DNA of 64,000 nt from Flammeovirga sp. EKP202 (GCF_014534745.1 NZ_JACVVP010000012.1:1-64000); one strand, 5' to 3'. Shown: positions 36,047 to 46,337, numbered from the stretch's first letter. Made by a program: numbers and translations. The notes: generated by a model not told the origin, from the letters alone.

Positions 36047-36086
36047 TGGAATGAAAAAATAAAAGTTTAACACAAAACGCAGATAT

Positions 36087-38423
36087 TTAATTATTTATCA
36101 TAGGTGCTATTCTTTTGAGATAGAGAGAAAAATAAATACTTTCTTTTTCACGGTTCTTCAAATCTTCATGAACTTTTTGTAGTATTTCAAAAGCAGAGGA
36201 CTGAATAAAGAAATCATTCGGGTTAATCTTGGCTGTTGACCCTGCTTTAAAACTATCATTTCCAATAGCATAATCTGATTCTCCCTGACTAAGTGCTAAA
36301 AGGTTAAGTATAAAGCTATTTTGAAGCGTTAAATTATTTTTTGAGGCTATAATCCTTTTATCAAAAAGCGTTTTATACATCAACATCAAATAATCTGATG
36401 ACTTAAATTTCTGATTATTCACCTCCAATCGTTTCAAAAACTTTTGCTGCATAATCTGATCAAGAGCCGTAACATTTAATTCAATTATAATATCCTCTTG
36501 ATTCCCAACCTTCTGATTAATTTCTTCATTCAACAACCACGAATTATTGATTATAGATTCTAAATACCAAAGTAAAGATTCTTCTTGCAACTTTTCATTT
36601 ACGGTTACCTCAAAAGGTTTTGCTTCCGCATTTACACCAAAATAAACATAATGCCCTCCAATATTGGCTGCTACATGCTTGACATAACGTAAATATTGTT
36701 TTTGAATTTCTTTATAAATACGCATCATATAATCTGTCCCTTTATTGGGCTTTAATGTCCATTCCGGAAGATGATTCACAATGAATTTTAAATTATTAAT
36801 ACCATACTGACTTGCTTTCAATGGATTATTCCCAAGGCTTTCACTTTGAGCTGAAGGGTCTTCTGAAATACCTTTAGTATAAGTTACAAATCGGTAAACA
36901 GGATCTCCCGAATGATCTGTAATCCACTGATTTAAAATATCATACTCTGTTTTTTCAGTAGTATTAGGAATTAGCTGATACCCCCACTTGATACTAAATT
37001 TGTCAAATGCTCCTACACCTTCAGTGGTTGTTTTTACACTTGGATCATCTCCTATTTGTTTTACGTAATTGTATCTGGCATAATCCATTATTGAGGGAGT
37101 TAACCCATTCTCTGATGTAAATGTAGGATTTCTAAGATCTTCTACATCATAAGCAAATGAAGATCTCATATTATGCTCCAATCCCAAACAGTGCCCAATT
37201 TCATGAGCAGCCGCAAAACGTATTAGCTTACCCATTAATGCTTCATCATAAATTTCTTTTCGGGCATCTGCTTCAGTAGCTCCACATTGTATAAAATACC
37301 AATCATGAAGAATCTCAATAATATTGTTATAAAATGCTACTTCTGCTTGTATGATCTCCCCTGATCTTGGATCAACCCTTCTTAATCCCATTGCATTTGC
37401 TTTATCTTTTATGATATATCTAAAAACATTGATTCTCTGATCTGCTAAATTAAAATCAGGATCATTGGGAATATCTTTCGCCACAATAGCATTTTTAAAG
37501 CCTATCTCCTCAAATGCCTCTTGCCAATCTTCAATACCAGTCTTTATATATTTTCGCCATTGTACGGGAATTGCATCATCCAAGTAAAATACGATTGGAT
37601 TTTGAGGTTCAACCAATTGCCCCTTAAAATAGGCTTCTCTATCTTCTACTTTTGGTTGAATATTAAAACGGGTGATATAGTTTGTACCCTTTTGTGCCCT
37701 GCCATCTGCATAGTAAGTATTGACTGACTTTTTATAATAATTCATTCGTCTATCAAAAACTCTCCCTCTCATTGGTTCTTCTGGTAATAGCACAATTGAG
37801 CGATTAATGATAGCAGCAAATGGCATTACTTTATTTGCATAATTGACCCTAGACTGAATCTGAATACTACTTTTATCTCCTTGGATTTTCATAAAGCAAC
37901 CAGCCTCCTTCATGAGGGTCCCCGGCTTTCCAGCACTTGCAAAAGGTGTTATTTTACTGATTTCTTTTGAGAAAAAATCAGTAACATCAATGACTATATT
38001 TTGATTTGTTGGGTTAATAGTAATAATAGGAAACACTTTTAATGTAGGAACAATCGCATTTTTTTCTATTGCTCTTTGAATTCCTTCATCATTACTCTCA
38101 TTAATTCCATACCATGAAGGCTGTTGTAATAATAGTTTTTCATTGTCTTTTTCAAAATGTAAGACAATGGGGTCTCTTCTCATTTCTCCTGCATAAGCCT
38201 TTTTCGGATCACTCACTTCCAATATTCTGGTTGATAACATAAATGGAGTTCCCATAAAATCTTCTGAGAGTTCAAAATACAGTTTTCCCTCATTGGATAA
38301 GTGCACTGTAAAAGGCCCATGTGTAGTTTCAGTTTCTGAATTTACGACACTCTGATATGGTTTCAACTTTCCAAAAACAAAAGCAGGTATCAAAAATAAA
38401 ATTAGAAAAGAGGTGTATTTCAT
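36087..38423 (-). CDS. Secreted zinc metalloprotease (metzincin, DUF5117/DUF4953 type)
   Basis: The 778-aa protein has a signal peptide (MKYTSFLILFLIPAFVFG), a beta-rich N-terminal region (DUF5117-like, to about residue 210), then the protease domain with HEIGHCLGLEHN: ligands His407, His411, His417 and catalytic Glu408. The Met-turn follows as SIMDY near 447. The C-terminal part is helical. It should cleave proteins in the periplasm or outside the cell. It ends a minus-strand cluster SusC-SusD-Calx-beta lipoprotein-protease with gaps of 19-66 bp, so the peptide products may be the cargo of the SusCD pair (inference). Confidence 0.88.
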   Translation of the reverse strand: MKYTSFLILFLIPAFVFGKLKPYQSVVNSETETTHGPFTVHLSNEGKLYFELSEDFMGTPFMLSTRILEVSDPKKAYAGEMRRDPIVLHFEKDNEKLLLQQPSWYGINESNDEGIQRAIEKNAIVPTLKVFPIITINPTNQNIVIDVTDFFSKEISKITPFASAGKPGTLMKEAGCFMKIQGDKSSIQIQSRVNYANKVMPFAAIINRSIVLLPEEPMRGRVFDRRMNYYKKSVNTYYADGRAQKGTNYITRFNIQPKVEDREAYFKGQLVEPQNPIVFYLDDAIPVQWRKYIKTGIEDWQEAFEEIGFKNAIVAKDIPNDPDFNLADQRINVFRYIIKDKANAMGLRRVDPRSGEIIQAEVAFYNNIIEILHDWYFIQCGATEADARKEIYDEALMGKLIRFAAAHEIGHCLGLEHNMRSSFAYDVEDLRNPTFTSENGLTPSIMDYARYNYVKQIGDDPSVKTTTEGVGAFDKFSIKWGYQLIPNTTEKTEYDILNQWITDHSGDPVYRFVTYTKGISEDPSAQSESLGNNPLKASQYGINNLKFIVNHLPEWTLKPNKGTDYMMRIYKEIQKQYLRYVKHVAANIGGHYVYFGVNAEAKPFEVTVNEKLQEESLLWYLESIINNSWLLNEEINQKVGNQEDIIIELNVTALDQIMQQKFLKRLEVNNQKFKSSDYLMLMYKTLFDKRIIASKNNLTLQNSFILNLLALSQGESDYAIGNDSFKAGSTAKINPNDFFIQSSAFEILQKVHEDLKNREKESIYFSLYLKRIAPMINN

Positions 38424-38489
38424 AATGTTTTTAGCTTAAAAACTAAATAGAAAAGGGCGTAGTAATACTACACCCTTAAAAAAATCTTA

Positions 38490-39968
38490 TTATTTATTAC
38501 TTATGTATTTAAATACTTCTTTGTGCGTATTACCTCCATTTTCAGCAATGAAATCAGCATCTTCGCATTCATAACTGATAGTAACAATCACTTCTCCTGT
38601 ATTCACATCATAAGTTCCTTCACCTGTAATATGAATTTTAATTTCATTCAAGTTGGTTGATTTTGATACATCACCTTTAGTCAATCTTGAATCTTCATAT
38701 TTTATATCATTCCACACTACACTTTCTGGAGATTTATATACGATCAAATCTTGTTCTGGTACAATTACAATACCTTGTGCTGTGTTTGCTTTATCCAAAG
38801 CGACAAAACGCATCATTGAGTCTGTAGAAGCCCCAGTCTGACCATAACCTTCAATGTATGATGTTTTTGAGAATAGATTTTTAACACCAAAAATATTTCC
38901 TAGTTGGTTATCATATCTTTGTTTTTCTGATTCATCATACCATTCAACGCCCTTAAAATATATATGCTTATGAGAAGCCCACATATTTTCGTCTTCACTA
39001 TTTACCTTTACATATGGGAATAACGAACGGTTAGAGAAACTTCCACCTTCTTTTTGGTATTGTTGTTTCACTTGAAATATACTGTCCTGATCTACAATAT
39101 GTTGTTTTTGATCATCAAATAAATATAAGAATAAGTTCTCTGGTTTTAACCATACTGTCGTGAAATCTACTTTCGGGTCAATAATATTGACAGAAGCTTT
39201 TGTAATATTCTCCTCGGTAGCAAAAACATAATCTGTTGATGTTGGAGCTCCAAATGTCACCTCAAACATTTTATCTAAACCAACCTCTTGATGAAACTTC
39301 ACTTGTACATTAAAACTAGTCTCAATTTCACCTTGGGCTAAGGTGATTGTATTATCTTGATTTATATCTACTAAATCGAAATCAATTCCATTTTCAGCAT
39401 CTCCTGAAAAAGTCAATGGAATTTGAATATCGTGATCCAATGCTTCTGATATTCCAACTTTTACAGTTATTGCTTGTTTCAAATAAGCATTTGTCACTGT
39501 TTGTTCTAATGGAACAAACTGCACTACAGGAGCATCTGAGGCTGCACTTGTATTGTCTTTTATTACAATTTCAGTTGCACTCATATCTCCTAAAGTGTAT
39601 GTTTCGCTTTGTGCTAATTTTAAAGAAACTGTCTTATCCTCATCAATTACAGGATTATTGATAGGTTGAATAAAGATAGTTGCTTCTTTTTCACCAGCTT
39701 CTAGAGTTACTTTCGTTTCAATGCTTACAAAGTGCTCTTCAGCTACCGCAGTTCCTGACACTGTAAAGCTCACTTCCGTGTTCTCTCTTACTTCAACAGA
39801 AGGGATTACTTTCACCTGAAGCGCACTTGTTTCATTCTCTAAAGTAGAGTAAGCTTCTTGTTCAAAAGAAAGAGTAGGTAGTGTAGTTACATCCTCGTCA
39901 TTTTTACATGAGGTCATGGCAAATACAGCCCACAATAGTAGTGAAAGATTGAAAAATTTAGTTTTCAT
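38490..39968 (-). CDS. Surface lipoprotein with Calx-beta domains
   Basis: The 492-aa lipoprotein has lipobox MTSC (Cys21). Two Calx-beta-like domains occupy about residues 30-140 and 145-265; each has the VTLEAGEKEATIFIQPINNPVIDEDKT-like pattern of strands and acidic turns that bind calcium in relatives. The C-terminal part (270-492) is of unknown fold, with GNIFGVKNLFSKTSYIEGYG and a closing ITGEGTYDVNTGEVIVTISYE. It lies between SusD and the metalloprotease in one operon and is probably an extra surface binding protein. Confidence 0.8.
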   Translation of the reverse strand: MKTKFFNLSLLLWAVFAMTSCKNDEDVTTLPTLSFEQEAYSTLENETSALQVKVIPSVEVRENTEVSFTVSGTAVAEEHFVSIETKVTLEAGEKEATIFIQPINNPVIDEDKTVSLKLAQSETYTLGDMSATEIVIKDNTSAASDAPVVQFVPLEQTVTNAYLKQAITVKVGISEALDHDIQIPLTFSGDAENGIDFDLVDINQDNTITLAQGEIETSFNVQVKFHQEVGLDKMFEVTFGAPTSTDYVFATEENITKASVNIIDPKVDFTTVWLKPENLFLYLFDDQKQHIVDQDSIFQVKQQYQKEGGSFSNRSLFPYVKVNSEDENMWASHKHIYFKGVEWYDESEKQRYDNQLGNIFGVKNLFSKTSYIEGYGQTGASTDSMMRFVALDKANTAQGIVIVPEQDLIVYKSPESVVWNDIKYEDSRLTKGDVSKSTNLNEIKIHITGEGTYDVNTGEVIVTISYECEDADFIAENGGNTHKEVFKYISNK

Positions 39969-40001
39969 TTTCGAAAAAATTTAGATGAATTATTATATAG
40001 T

Positions 40002-41432
40002 TTAGTATCCTTCATTCTGCTCCATATTACTATTGTAATCAAGTGCATAATTTGGAATTGGTAATATCATTTTGTGATTAGGAAAGGAAAGGTTTTGATT
40101 TAATACTCCATTGTAATCTGCTCTATTGATATCTTTAGCATTTCGGATCAAATCAAAATAATAATGTCCCTCAAGGGCAAGTTCTTTTCTTCGTTCAATT
40201 AAGATATCTTCAACCAATGCTTCTCCTGAAGTTTTAATATCTTCCGCATTGGGATTTGCTCTTTTCACAATACTATTAAGGTCACTTCGAGCCACAACAT
40301 TGTCTCCAATCCTTGCTGACGCTTCAGCTCTGTTTAAGTAGATCTCTGATAAGCGTACCAAGCGATAAACATTTTCTGTCAATGTTGTTTCATCGTTATT
40401 GTATTTATAGGTTAGGGTATCTTTTGTATTTGTATTTACCCAATACAACGACTTACGAACATCCTGATCATCATATAAATCGTACAGATCAGTAGTAACA
40501 GAGAACTCTGACTGCTGTTCCCTATTTACTCCTATTATCCTTGATAGAGCCTCTTGAGCAACACCTGTAAAATCTAAGGTCCAAATATCTTCCGTGTTTA
40601 TCGTGTTATGAGAAGAGAAAGCATCATGATAATCTTCATTAGCTACTAAGGATAAACCTGACGTATTGATTACTTCTGTACTCCATTTGATGACTTCATT
40701 CCAATCTCCTTTATATAAATTCACCCTTGAAAGAAGAGCTTTTGCTGCAACAACCCTTAACCATGACTCTTTTCTTACTCCTACTCTGTCTTGATTGTAT
40801 AAAGTCAAAGCCTCATCCAAATCATTAATAATAAAGTCGTAGGTCTGATATAATTTTGAGCGTTTTGGCTGATCAAGAGGATCAGGTGTTACCTCTAATA
40901 AAACTAACCCTATGTGTTGAGCATTTGAAGAATATTCATAAGGTTGACAATAAAAATTTGCAAGGTAAAAATTAAGATACGCTCTTAATGTGAGTACTTC
41001 TGCTAAGTATTGTTCCACAAGCAATTTTTCAGATTCACTTTTGGGTGAATACTCTCGTATTCCATGGATAGAATTGTTTATTCTATTCATCATTGAGTAA
41101 GCATTTCTATAAGTAGAATATGTAATCTCATCTTCATCTACTTTGTCATGGTTAAACTCATAAGAATTTCGCCACCTATTTTGAGTAGAAACACCTATAT
41201 TATGACCATATTTCAGGTTACCCCCCTTTAGTTCTGGATAGAGAATAAATGCCTCTTTCCCTAGCGATTGGTTTTCAAGCAAAGAGTTGTAACAGCCAAT
41301 TACAGCAAGTTCTATATTTTGTATGTTTTCAAAAGCTTCATTCTTTGCAATACTTGTTTGTGGTTCTCTATTCAGAAAATCAGAACAACCTATAGAAAAC
41401 ACCATTACTATGATGTATAAAATATTTTTCAT
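40002..41432 (-). CDS. SusD/RagB-family nutrient-binding lipoprotein
   Basis: The 476-aa lipoprotein has lipobox SIGC (Cys16) followed by the typical SDFLNREPQTSI. TPR-like helices contain AEVLTLRAYLNFYLANFYCQPYEY and ALLSRVNLYKGDWNEVIKWSTEVI, and the C-terminal signature is LSEIYLNRAEASARIGD and RRKELALEGHYYFDLIR. It is the classical SusD family, unlike the SusD-like_2 protein at 14.2 kb. It forms the surface lid of the SusC transporter encoded 19 bp upstream. Confidence 0.93.
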   Translation of the reverse strand: MKNILYIIVMVFSIGCSDFLNREPQTSIAKNEAFENIQNIELAVIGCYNSLLENQSLGKEAFILYPELKGGNLKYGHNIGVSTQNRWRNSYEFNHDKVDEDEITYSTYRNAYSMMNRINNSIHGIREYSPKSESEKLLVEQYLAEVLTLRAYLNFYLANFYCQPYEYSSNAQHIGLVLLEVTPDPLDQPKRSKLYQTYDFIINDLDEALTLYNQDRVGVRKESWLRVVAAKALLSRVNLYKGDWNEVIKWSTEVINTSGLSLVANEDYHDAFSSHNTINTEDIWTLDFTGVAQEALSRIIGVNREQQSEFSVTTDLYDLYDDQDVRKSLYWVNTNTKDTLTYKYNNDETTLTENVYRLVRLSEIYLNRAEASARIGDNVVARSDLNSIVKRANPNAEDIKTSGEALVEDILIERRKELALEGHYYFDLIRNAKDINRADYNGVLNQNLSFPNHKMILPIPNYALDYNSNMEQNEGY

Positions 41433-41451
41433 AACGTTTTCAATTCTATAG

Positions 41452-44400
41452 TTAGAAAGTACATCTTAAGTTGAAAGTAAATGTTCTTGCCTCAGGAAAA
41501 CTATATCGGTACTCCTGTACAGTATTTACTTTATTTACATCTTTATCTTTATACCAATACGCTACATTAATTACTTCGGCTCCAACACGAACATTACTGA
41601 TATTCCATTTACTGGTTAATACTTTTGGCAATGAATAACCAAAACTTATACTCTGTAATTTTATATTAGTGCGATCAAATAGATATTGTGTTGAATACTT
41701 AACAGGAACACCAGCATTATTTGCTAAAAGAGGAACATCAGTGATATCTCCTTCATTTTGCCACCTGTCCAACTGATCTACACTTTGATTTCTGATATTG
41801 ATTTGATAACCGTTGGAGTTGTCATTTATATATTGCCAAGGTAAAATGATATTTCCTCCTACATCAAAAGTTAGCTTTATTCCCAGATCAAATCCTTTGA
41901 AATAGAATCTATTCACCCAACCTCCATAAAAATCTGGATTTTGTTTCCCTATTATAAATTTATTTTCTAACCGAGAAGTCTCACTCTTGTCCTTAGTAAT
42001 TGTACCATCTGCTAATTGATACATTAGTTGTCCATCTTCAGGGTATACTCCTTTATAGATTGTTCCTAAAATGCTTGAAACATCCTCCCCAATTTTCATT
42101 GTATACTCAGAATTAAAAGATCCATCAATTGAGTATTGTTCCAAATTGGCCATTCGTGTTACTACATTCTTATTAGTTGCAATATTGAAATTACTTGTCC
42201 AAAAAAGGTTGTTTTGAATAATTGGTATACTATTCAAACGTAATGTCATTTCAAATCCTTTATTTTCCATATCAGAACCGTTTACAGGAATCGTTAAGAA
42301 ACCAGACTCAGGAATTGCATTTAAATTTGAAATAGCATTTTTGATAAAGTCATGATAATACTCTATTGTCACTCCGAAGTGTTTATAAACAGCATCTAAC
42401 CCGATATTTGTTTTGTACCGATGCTCCCATCCTAAATCTGGGTTAGCAGGAGTTGACGGAACTAAAGAACTAAACCCATTATACCCAGTATTATTGTAAT
42501 TATAAATTCCTTGAGATGCATAAGTTCCTATTCTAGAATTGCCCGTTTTACCAACAGAAGCTCTAAGTTTCAAAAGGTCGAGAGGAGAATTATCCATCCA
42601 CTTTTCTTTATTGACAAGCCAAGATGCTCCTATAGAAGAAAATAAATCTTTTTTAAAATCTCCACCAAACATACTAGATTCATCTTGTCTAAGGTTGGCA
42701 GTAATGTTGTACTTTCCATCATAACTATAATCAAATCGACCATAGATACTTCTTCCTCCGACTGAGAGGTAAGTACCTGAAACCTGCGTATTTTCATTTT
42801 GACTTAAACCTGGTACTTTTACGCTTTCTGTTAATAAGTTCTTTTCTAGTACAGACAGTCCGCTTGTTTCAGCATCTTCAATTTGAAAACCTAAAGTCGC
42901 TGTTACATTATGTCTTTTTGATTTATCTAAAAAATAGTTAGCATTTAATTGCGTGAAATTCAACCAAGAAAATCGAGTAGATCTTTTGTCACTTATAAAA
43001 CCATTTCTTGACATTCCTCTTTGATTATTAGCGGATGCAAAAACATAATTTTGATTATTGGACACATCAATACCTGTAGTATTACTCAATGTTAAACCCT
43101 TTACTATTTTATAATTTAAGGTAAGAGAACCATTGGTATAATTTGTTTTCACATAATCCTCATTTTCATATAAAGCTGCTAGAGGGTTTAATTGATTATC
43201 AAAAGGTGAACTATTATTTAAATTACCATCATCGTCATAAGGACTTAAAAAAGGGAAAAAGGGATAAGACTCGAAGGGTACTACCGTTTTTTTGAGATTT
43301 GAAAATCCAAGCACCAAATCCATACTCAACTTCTTGTTTACTTGTGTATTTAGTGAAACTCTTGTAGTAAACCTTTTTGCTGAATTCCCCTCAACGATAG
43401 TATTCAAATCACTGTACGAAGTAGAAACTCTATACTTTGTCTTTTGAGTCCCTCCCGAAATAGAAATATTAGTTTGTGCTGAATAAGCTGTTCTCAATAG
43501 AATATCTCTCCAATTTGTATCAATATCCTTTGTTGGATCATATCCCAAATTTAGCAAAGCACTCATAGCTTCAGTTTCAGAATACCCTGAATTAGTATAG
43601 GTTTCTAAAAAAAGTTCAACATATTGCTCAGTATTTAAGAACTCTACCATGTTAATAACAGAAGACATTGAATAATTCTGTGAGAAAGAAACTGTAGGTT
43701 TACTATTTTCACTTCCTTTTTTAGTTGTAATTAGAATCACTCCATTTGAAGCATTTGCTCCATAAATAGCCGAGGCTGTAGCATCTTTTAGTACCGTAAT
43801 ACTTTCTATATCTTCTGGATTGATAAAAGATAATGGATTCACTTTTTGATCGTTAAATTCATTTGCTTGGTTGGGAGCATAAGCATCGTGGAGAGGAACT
43901 CCGTCAAGAATATATAAAGGCTGAGAGGAAGCCACAATATCAGAAGATTTAATCTGAGTCATCGAGCCTTGTCCACGGATTCTCACTTTGACTTCTCCAC
44001 CAAAATCACCCGTAGATTTTTCTACTTGAACACCAGCAACTAATCCTTCTAACATCTCGTCAAAGCTAGGGGTAGTAGTTTCAATTAACAGTTCCTTTGA
44101 AGATACTTTTTCGGCACTACCAATGATTTTTTCTTTGGTTTTAACTGCACCATATCCCATGACAACTGCTTCATCTAGCATTTTTGTATCTGGAATAAGA
44201 TGAACTGTCAGATTCACTGTGTTATTAACTACAACTTCCCTCTTTTTCATACCTGTATATGAAAAAACTAGGGTGAGTGGGAATTTCTCGTCTTTCAACG
44301 GAAGTGTAAAATGACCATCAATGTCAGTTATTACGCCTTTATAAGAGTTTTTCACAAAGACAGATACTCCTATCAAAGCGGTCCTATCTTCTTTATTAAG

Positions 44401-44496
44401 GACAATACCCTTGATCGTATTATCTTGAGCTTGGGTGTAGAAAGCCAACCCCAAAAAGAAGCTTATTAAAAATTTAGCTTTTTTTGAATACATCAA
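41452..44496 (-). CDS. SusC/RagA-family TonB-linked outer-membrane transporter
   Basis: The 1014-aa protein has a signal peptide (ending YTQAQ), a carboxypeptidase regulatory-like domain (about 26-105), the RagA-type DEAVVMGYGAVKTKEKIIGS, a plug with PLYILDGVPLHD and VLKDATASAIYGANASNGVILI, and a barrel ending FNLRCTF. It imports ligand with the following SusD protein. Only 82 bp, without a clear terminator or TAnnTTTG promoter, separate it from the cytochrome lipoprotein gene upstream, so it may share that transcript. The protease encoded downstream hints at peptide uptake. Confidence 0.93.
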   Translation of the reverse strand: MMYSKKAKFLISFFLGLAFYTQAQDNTIKGIVLNKEDRTALIGVSVFVKNSYKGVITDIDGHFTLPLKDEKFPLTLVFSYTGMKKREVVVNNTVNLTVHLIPDTKMLDEAVVMGYGAVKTKEKIIGSAEKVSSKELLIETTTPSFDEMLEGLVAGVQVEKSTGDFGGEVKVRIRGQGSMTQIKSSDIVASSQPLYILDGVPLHDAYAPNQANEFNDQKVNPLSFINPEDIESITVLKDATASAIYGANASNGVILITTKKGSENSKPTVSFSQNYSMSSVINMVEFLNTEQYVELFLETYTNSGYSETEAMSALLNLGYDPTKDIDTNWRDILLRTAYSAQTNISISGGTQKTKYRVSTSYSDLNTIVEGNSAKRFTTRVSLNTQVNKKLSMDLVLGFSNLKKTVVPFESYPFFPFLSPYDDDGNLNNSSPFDNQLNPLAALYENEDYVKTNYTNGSLTLNYKIVKGLTLSNTTGIDVSNNQNYVFASANNQRGMSRNGFISDKRSTRFSWLNFTQLNANYFLDKSKRHNVTATLGFQIEDAETSGLSVLEKNLLTESVKVPGLSQNENTQVSGTYLSVGGRSIYGRFDYSYDGKYNITANLRQDESSMFGGDFKKDLFSSIGASWLVNKEKWMDNSPLDLLKLRASVGKTGNSRIGTYASQGIYNYNNTGYNGFSSLVPSTPANPDLGWEHRYKTNIGLDAVYKHFGVTIEYYHDFIKNAISNLNAIPESGFLTIPVNGSDMENKGFEMTLRLNSIPIIQNNLFWTSNFNIATNKNVVTRMANLEQYSIDGSFNSEYTMKIGEDVSSILGTIYKGVYPEDGQLMYQLADGTITKDKSETSRLENKFIIGKQNPDFYGGWVNRFYFKGFDLGIKLTFDVGGNIILPWQYINDNSNGYQINIRNQSVDQLDRWQNEGDITDVPLLANNAGVPVKYSTQYLFDRTNIKLQSISFGYSLPKVLTSKWNISNVRVGAEVINVAYWYKDKDVNKVNTVQEYRYSFPEARTFTFNLRCTF

Positions 44497-44578
44497 ATGA
44501 ATGATTTTTTGTAATGAAAAAATTTGAAAGTAGTAATAGAAACAGTTAAGTCATCAAAGATTGATTACCCAACTATTA

Positions 44579-45034
44579 TTATTCAAGTATGTATAATTTT
44601 TTGATTCTAACATTTGGCCCCGGACATTGGGATTCATGACAATTAATACACTGAGAAATTGTCGCATTGTAAAACTCTACCTGCCCTTCCAATGGGATTT
44701 GTTCTTGCTGCCCAACATGTTCTAAGAATTGTTTCGCCATGGCTTGATAAGCTGGTGAAGTTGTTTTTCCTTCTTCTGTTGGAACAGCAGTTAGAATATG
44801 ATTTACATCAAGAAGTAATTTGTTAATTGAATCTCCATTAAGAATTGCTTTTTTTTGAGCTTCCATCTGATCTGTTGCGTCTCGCATCAACCAAGCTAAT
44901 TCCGAACCTCCATTAGGATAAGAGGTCGAAGTTCTTTCTGTATTTTTAGAATTATTACAACTCCATAAAATAATGATCAAGAAAGAAAAGGTCAAAAAGG
45001 TACAAATACCCTTGTTTATTCGAAATGATAGCAT
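44579..45034 (-). CDS. Monohaem cytochrome c-type lipoprotein
   Basis: The 151-aa protein has a hydrophobic signal with lipobox-like LWSC (Cys26) and one haem c motif, CINCH (Cys129, Cys132, His133), followed by ESQCPGP with a third cysteine. Helices before the haem site resemble cytochrome c-prime-like proteins. It probably carries electrons in the periplasm. The frame extends to a TTG at 45055 overlapping the previous gene, but the ATG at 45034 leaves a 10-bp gap and a proper signal peptide, so I use it. It is co-transcribed with the DUF4920 lipoprotein. Confidence 0.75.
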   Translation of the reverse strand: MLSFRINKGICTFLTFSFLIIILWSCNNSKNTERTSTSYPNGGSELAWLMRDATDQMEAQKKAILNGDSINKLLLDVNHILTAVPTEEGKTTSPAYQAMAKQFLEHVGQQEQIPLEGQVEFYNATISQCINCHESQCPGPNVRIKKLYILE

Positions 45035-45044
45035 TGAATAAAAT

Positions 45045-45509
45045 TTAATTTTCAATGGCTACACCTTCAGCCATAAACATATACTTTGTTTTTGGAGATT
45101 TAATTTTAGCAATTTCCTCTTCTGATTTACCGGCATCTTCTGCGTAATGCTTCAATTCTGCCACACTGATAATCTCCTTTTTTGCAATCCCATTAATCAC
45201 TGCTTTTTTCCCTGTTGCATCCATAGGAACAAAAAACTTGTAATCTTTGAATTTGACAAAAACTTCAGCTCCGTCTTGATCCATTGGTAATGTTAACCAA
45301 CATCCTTTCGTTTGGCAAACTCCTGTAATCTCTCCTTCTAGTTGGATATTAACAGTGTCATTTAAATCTAGCTTAGATTTTAATTCAGTGGAAGGTGATA
45401 CATTTTCAATTTCAAATGTATCTCCATAGAATGCCAAATCTTTATTTTGACCAATTTGACAACTAATAAAAAAAATAGTGAATAGCGGTAGTAATTTATT
45501 AAGTTTCAT
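45045..45509 (-). CDS. DUF4920 domain lipoprotein
   Basis: The 154-aa lipoprotein has lipobox FISC (Cys17) and the DUF4920 core: GEITGVCQTKGCWLTL with paired Cys65 and Cys70, VFVKFKDYKFFVPMD, and a C-terminal YMFMAEGVAIEN. The conserved cysteine pair and acidic surface suggest metal or redox handling in the envelope, but function is unproven. It precedes the cytochrome c lipoprotein gene by 10 bp; the pairing supports a redox role. A near-consensus promoter (TTG-N22-CATATTTG, 45607-45575) lies upstream. Confidence 0.8.
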   Translation of the reverse strand: MKLNKLLPLFTIFFISCQIGQNKDLAFYGDTFEIENVSPSTELKSKLDLNDTVNIQLEGEITGVCQTKGCWLTLPMDQDGAEVFVKFKDYKFFVPMDATGKKAVINGIAKKEIISVAELKHYAEDAGKSEEEIAKIKSPKTKYMFMAEGVAIEN

Positions 45510-45715
45510 GAATAGAAGTTTAGTATTAAAACAACAGATTGTATTGTATCATAACTTTGCTAATTATAACACTGCAAATATGTGTAAATCATGAAACACA
45601 AGTACAAAAAAAACTCTTAATAAGATTTAATCTAAATAAGAATAACAAGAAATAGATAAAAAAGTAGCCTGAAACTTAAACCTTTCGGGTGTAAAGAATC
45701 TTCAGTTCAAAACCG

Positions 45716-45753
45716 AAAAAAAAGCGAGATATAAAATGTTTACACCTCGCTTA
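45716..45753 (-). terminator. Terminator of purE
   Basis: AAGCGAG and CTCGCTT form a 7-bp stem around a 17-base loop, followed on the minus strand by eight Ts. A weaker hairpin (CCTGAAA/TTTCGGG, about 45670-45691) lies just beyond. Confidence 0.7.
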
Positions 45754-45762
45754 CTATAAAAA

Positions 45763-46266
45763 TTAGATTTTTGCTTTCCATCCTTCAGTTTCAACTTCAG
45801 AAGCAGATGTTAAGACTTTATCTTTCATCTCTTGCATGAAGTTTTCAATATTTTGAGATACCTTCTCGTCTGTAGCACCTACAATTTTAGCGGCTAAGAT
45901 ACCTGCATTTTTAGCACCGTCTAAAGCTACTGTAGCTACAGGTACGCCTGAAGGCATTTGTAAGATCGAAAGGATTGAATCCCATCCGTCGATTGAGTTT
46001 CTTGACTTTACAGGTACACCAATTACTGGCAATGAAGTCATTGATGCCACCATACCTGGTAAGTGAGCTGCTCCACCTGCTCCGGCTACAATTGCTGCCA
46101 AACCTCTTTCTTTTGCAGAAGTTGCATACTCAAACATTCTTTCTGGTGTTCTATGAGCTGAGACAATTGTCAATTCGTATTCAACGCCTAACTCTTCTAA
46201 AACTTGAGCTGCTTCTGACATTACTTTTAGGTCAGATTGACTCCCCATAATGATCCCTACTTTCAT
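45763..46266 (-). CDS. purE: N5-carboxyaminoimidazole ribonucleotide mutase
   Basis: The 167-aa enzyme shifts the carboxyl group of N5-CAIR to make CAIR in purine synthesis. It shows GIIMGSQSDLKVM for phosphate binding, VSAHRTPERM with the catalytic His, and IVAGAGGAAHLPGMVAS plus PVIGVPVKSRNSIDGWDSILSILQMPSGVPVATV, typical of class I PurE. It is encoded alone here: no purK adjoins. A full consensus promoter sits inside the terminator of the cytochrome gene upstream. Confidence 0.97.
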   Translation of the reverse strand: MKVGIIMGSQSDLKVMSEAAQVLEELGVEYELTIVSAHRTPERMFEYATSAKERGLAAIVAGAGGAAHLPGMVASMTSLPVIGVPVKSRNSIDGWDSILSILQMPSGVPVATVALDGAKNAGILAAKIVGATDEKVSQNIENFMQEMKDKVLTSASEVETEGWKAKI

Positions 46267-46306
46267 GGTAATGGTGTTTGTAAATAACTTGATTATAAAA
46301 TTGGGG

Positions 46307-46337
46307 CAAAAATAAGGGCTTTGCAGTTGTCCTACAA
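46307..46337 (-). promoter_or_regulatory. purE promoter built into a terminator
   Basis: The minus strand has TTG (46337-46335), a 20-bp spacer and TATTTTTG (46314-46307). TTG belongs to one arm of the terminator stem of the upstream cytochrome gene, and the -7 box is its T-rich tail. The start would be near 46300, giving a leader of about 34 nt. Confidence 0.65.
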
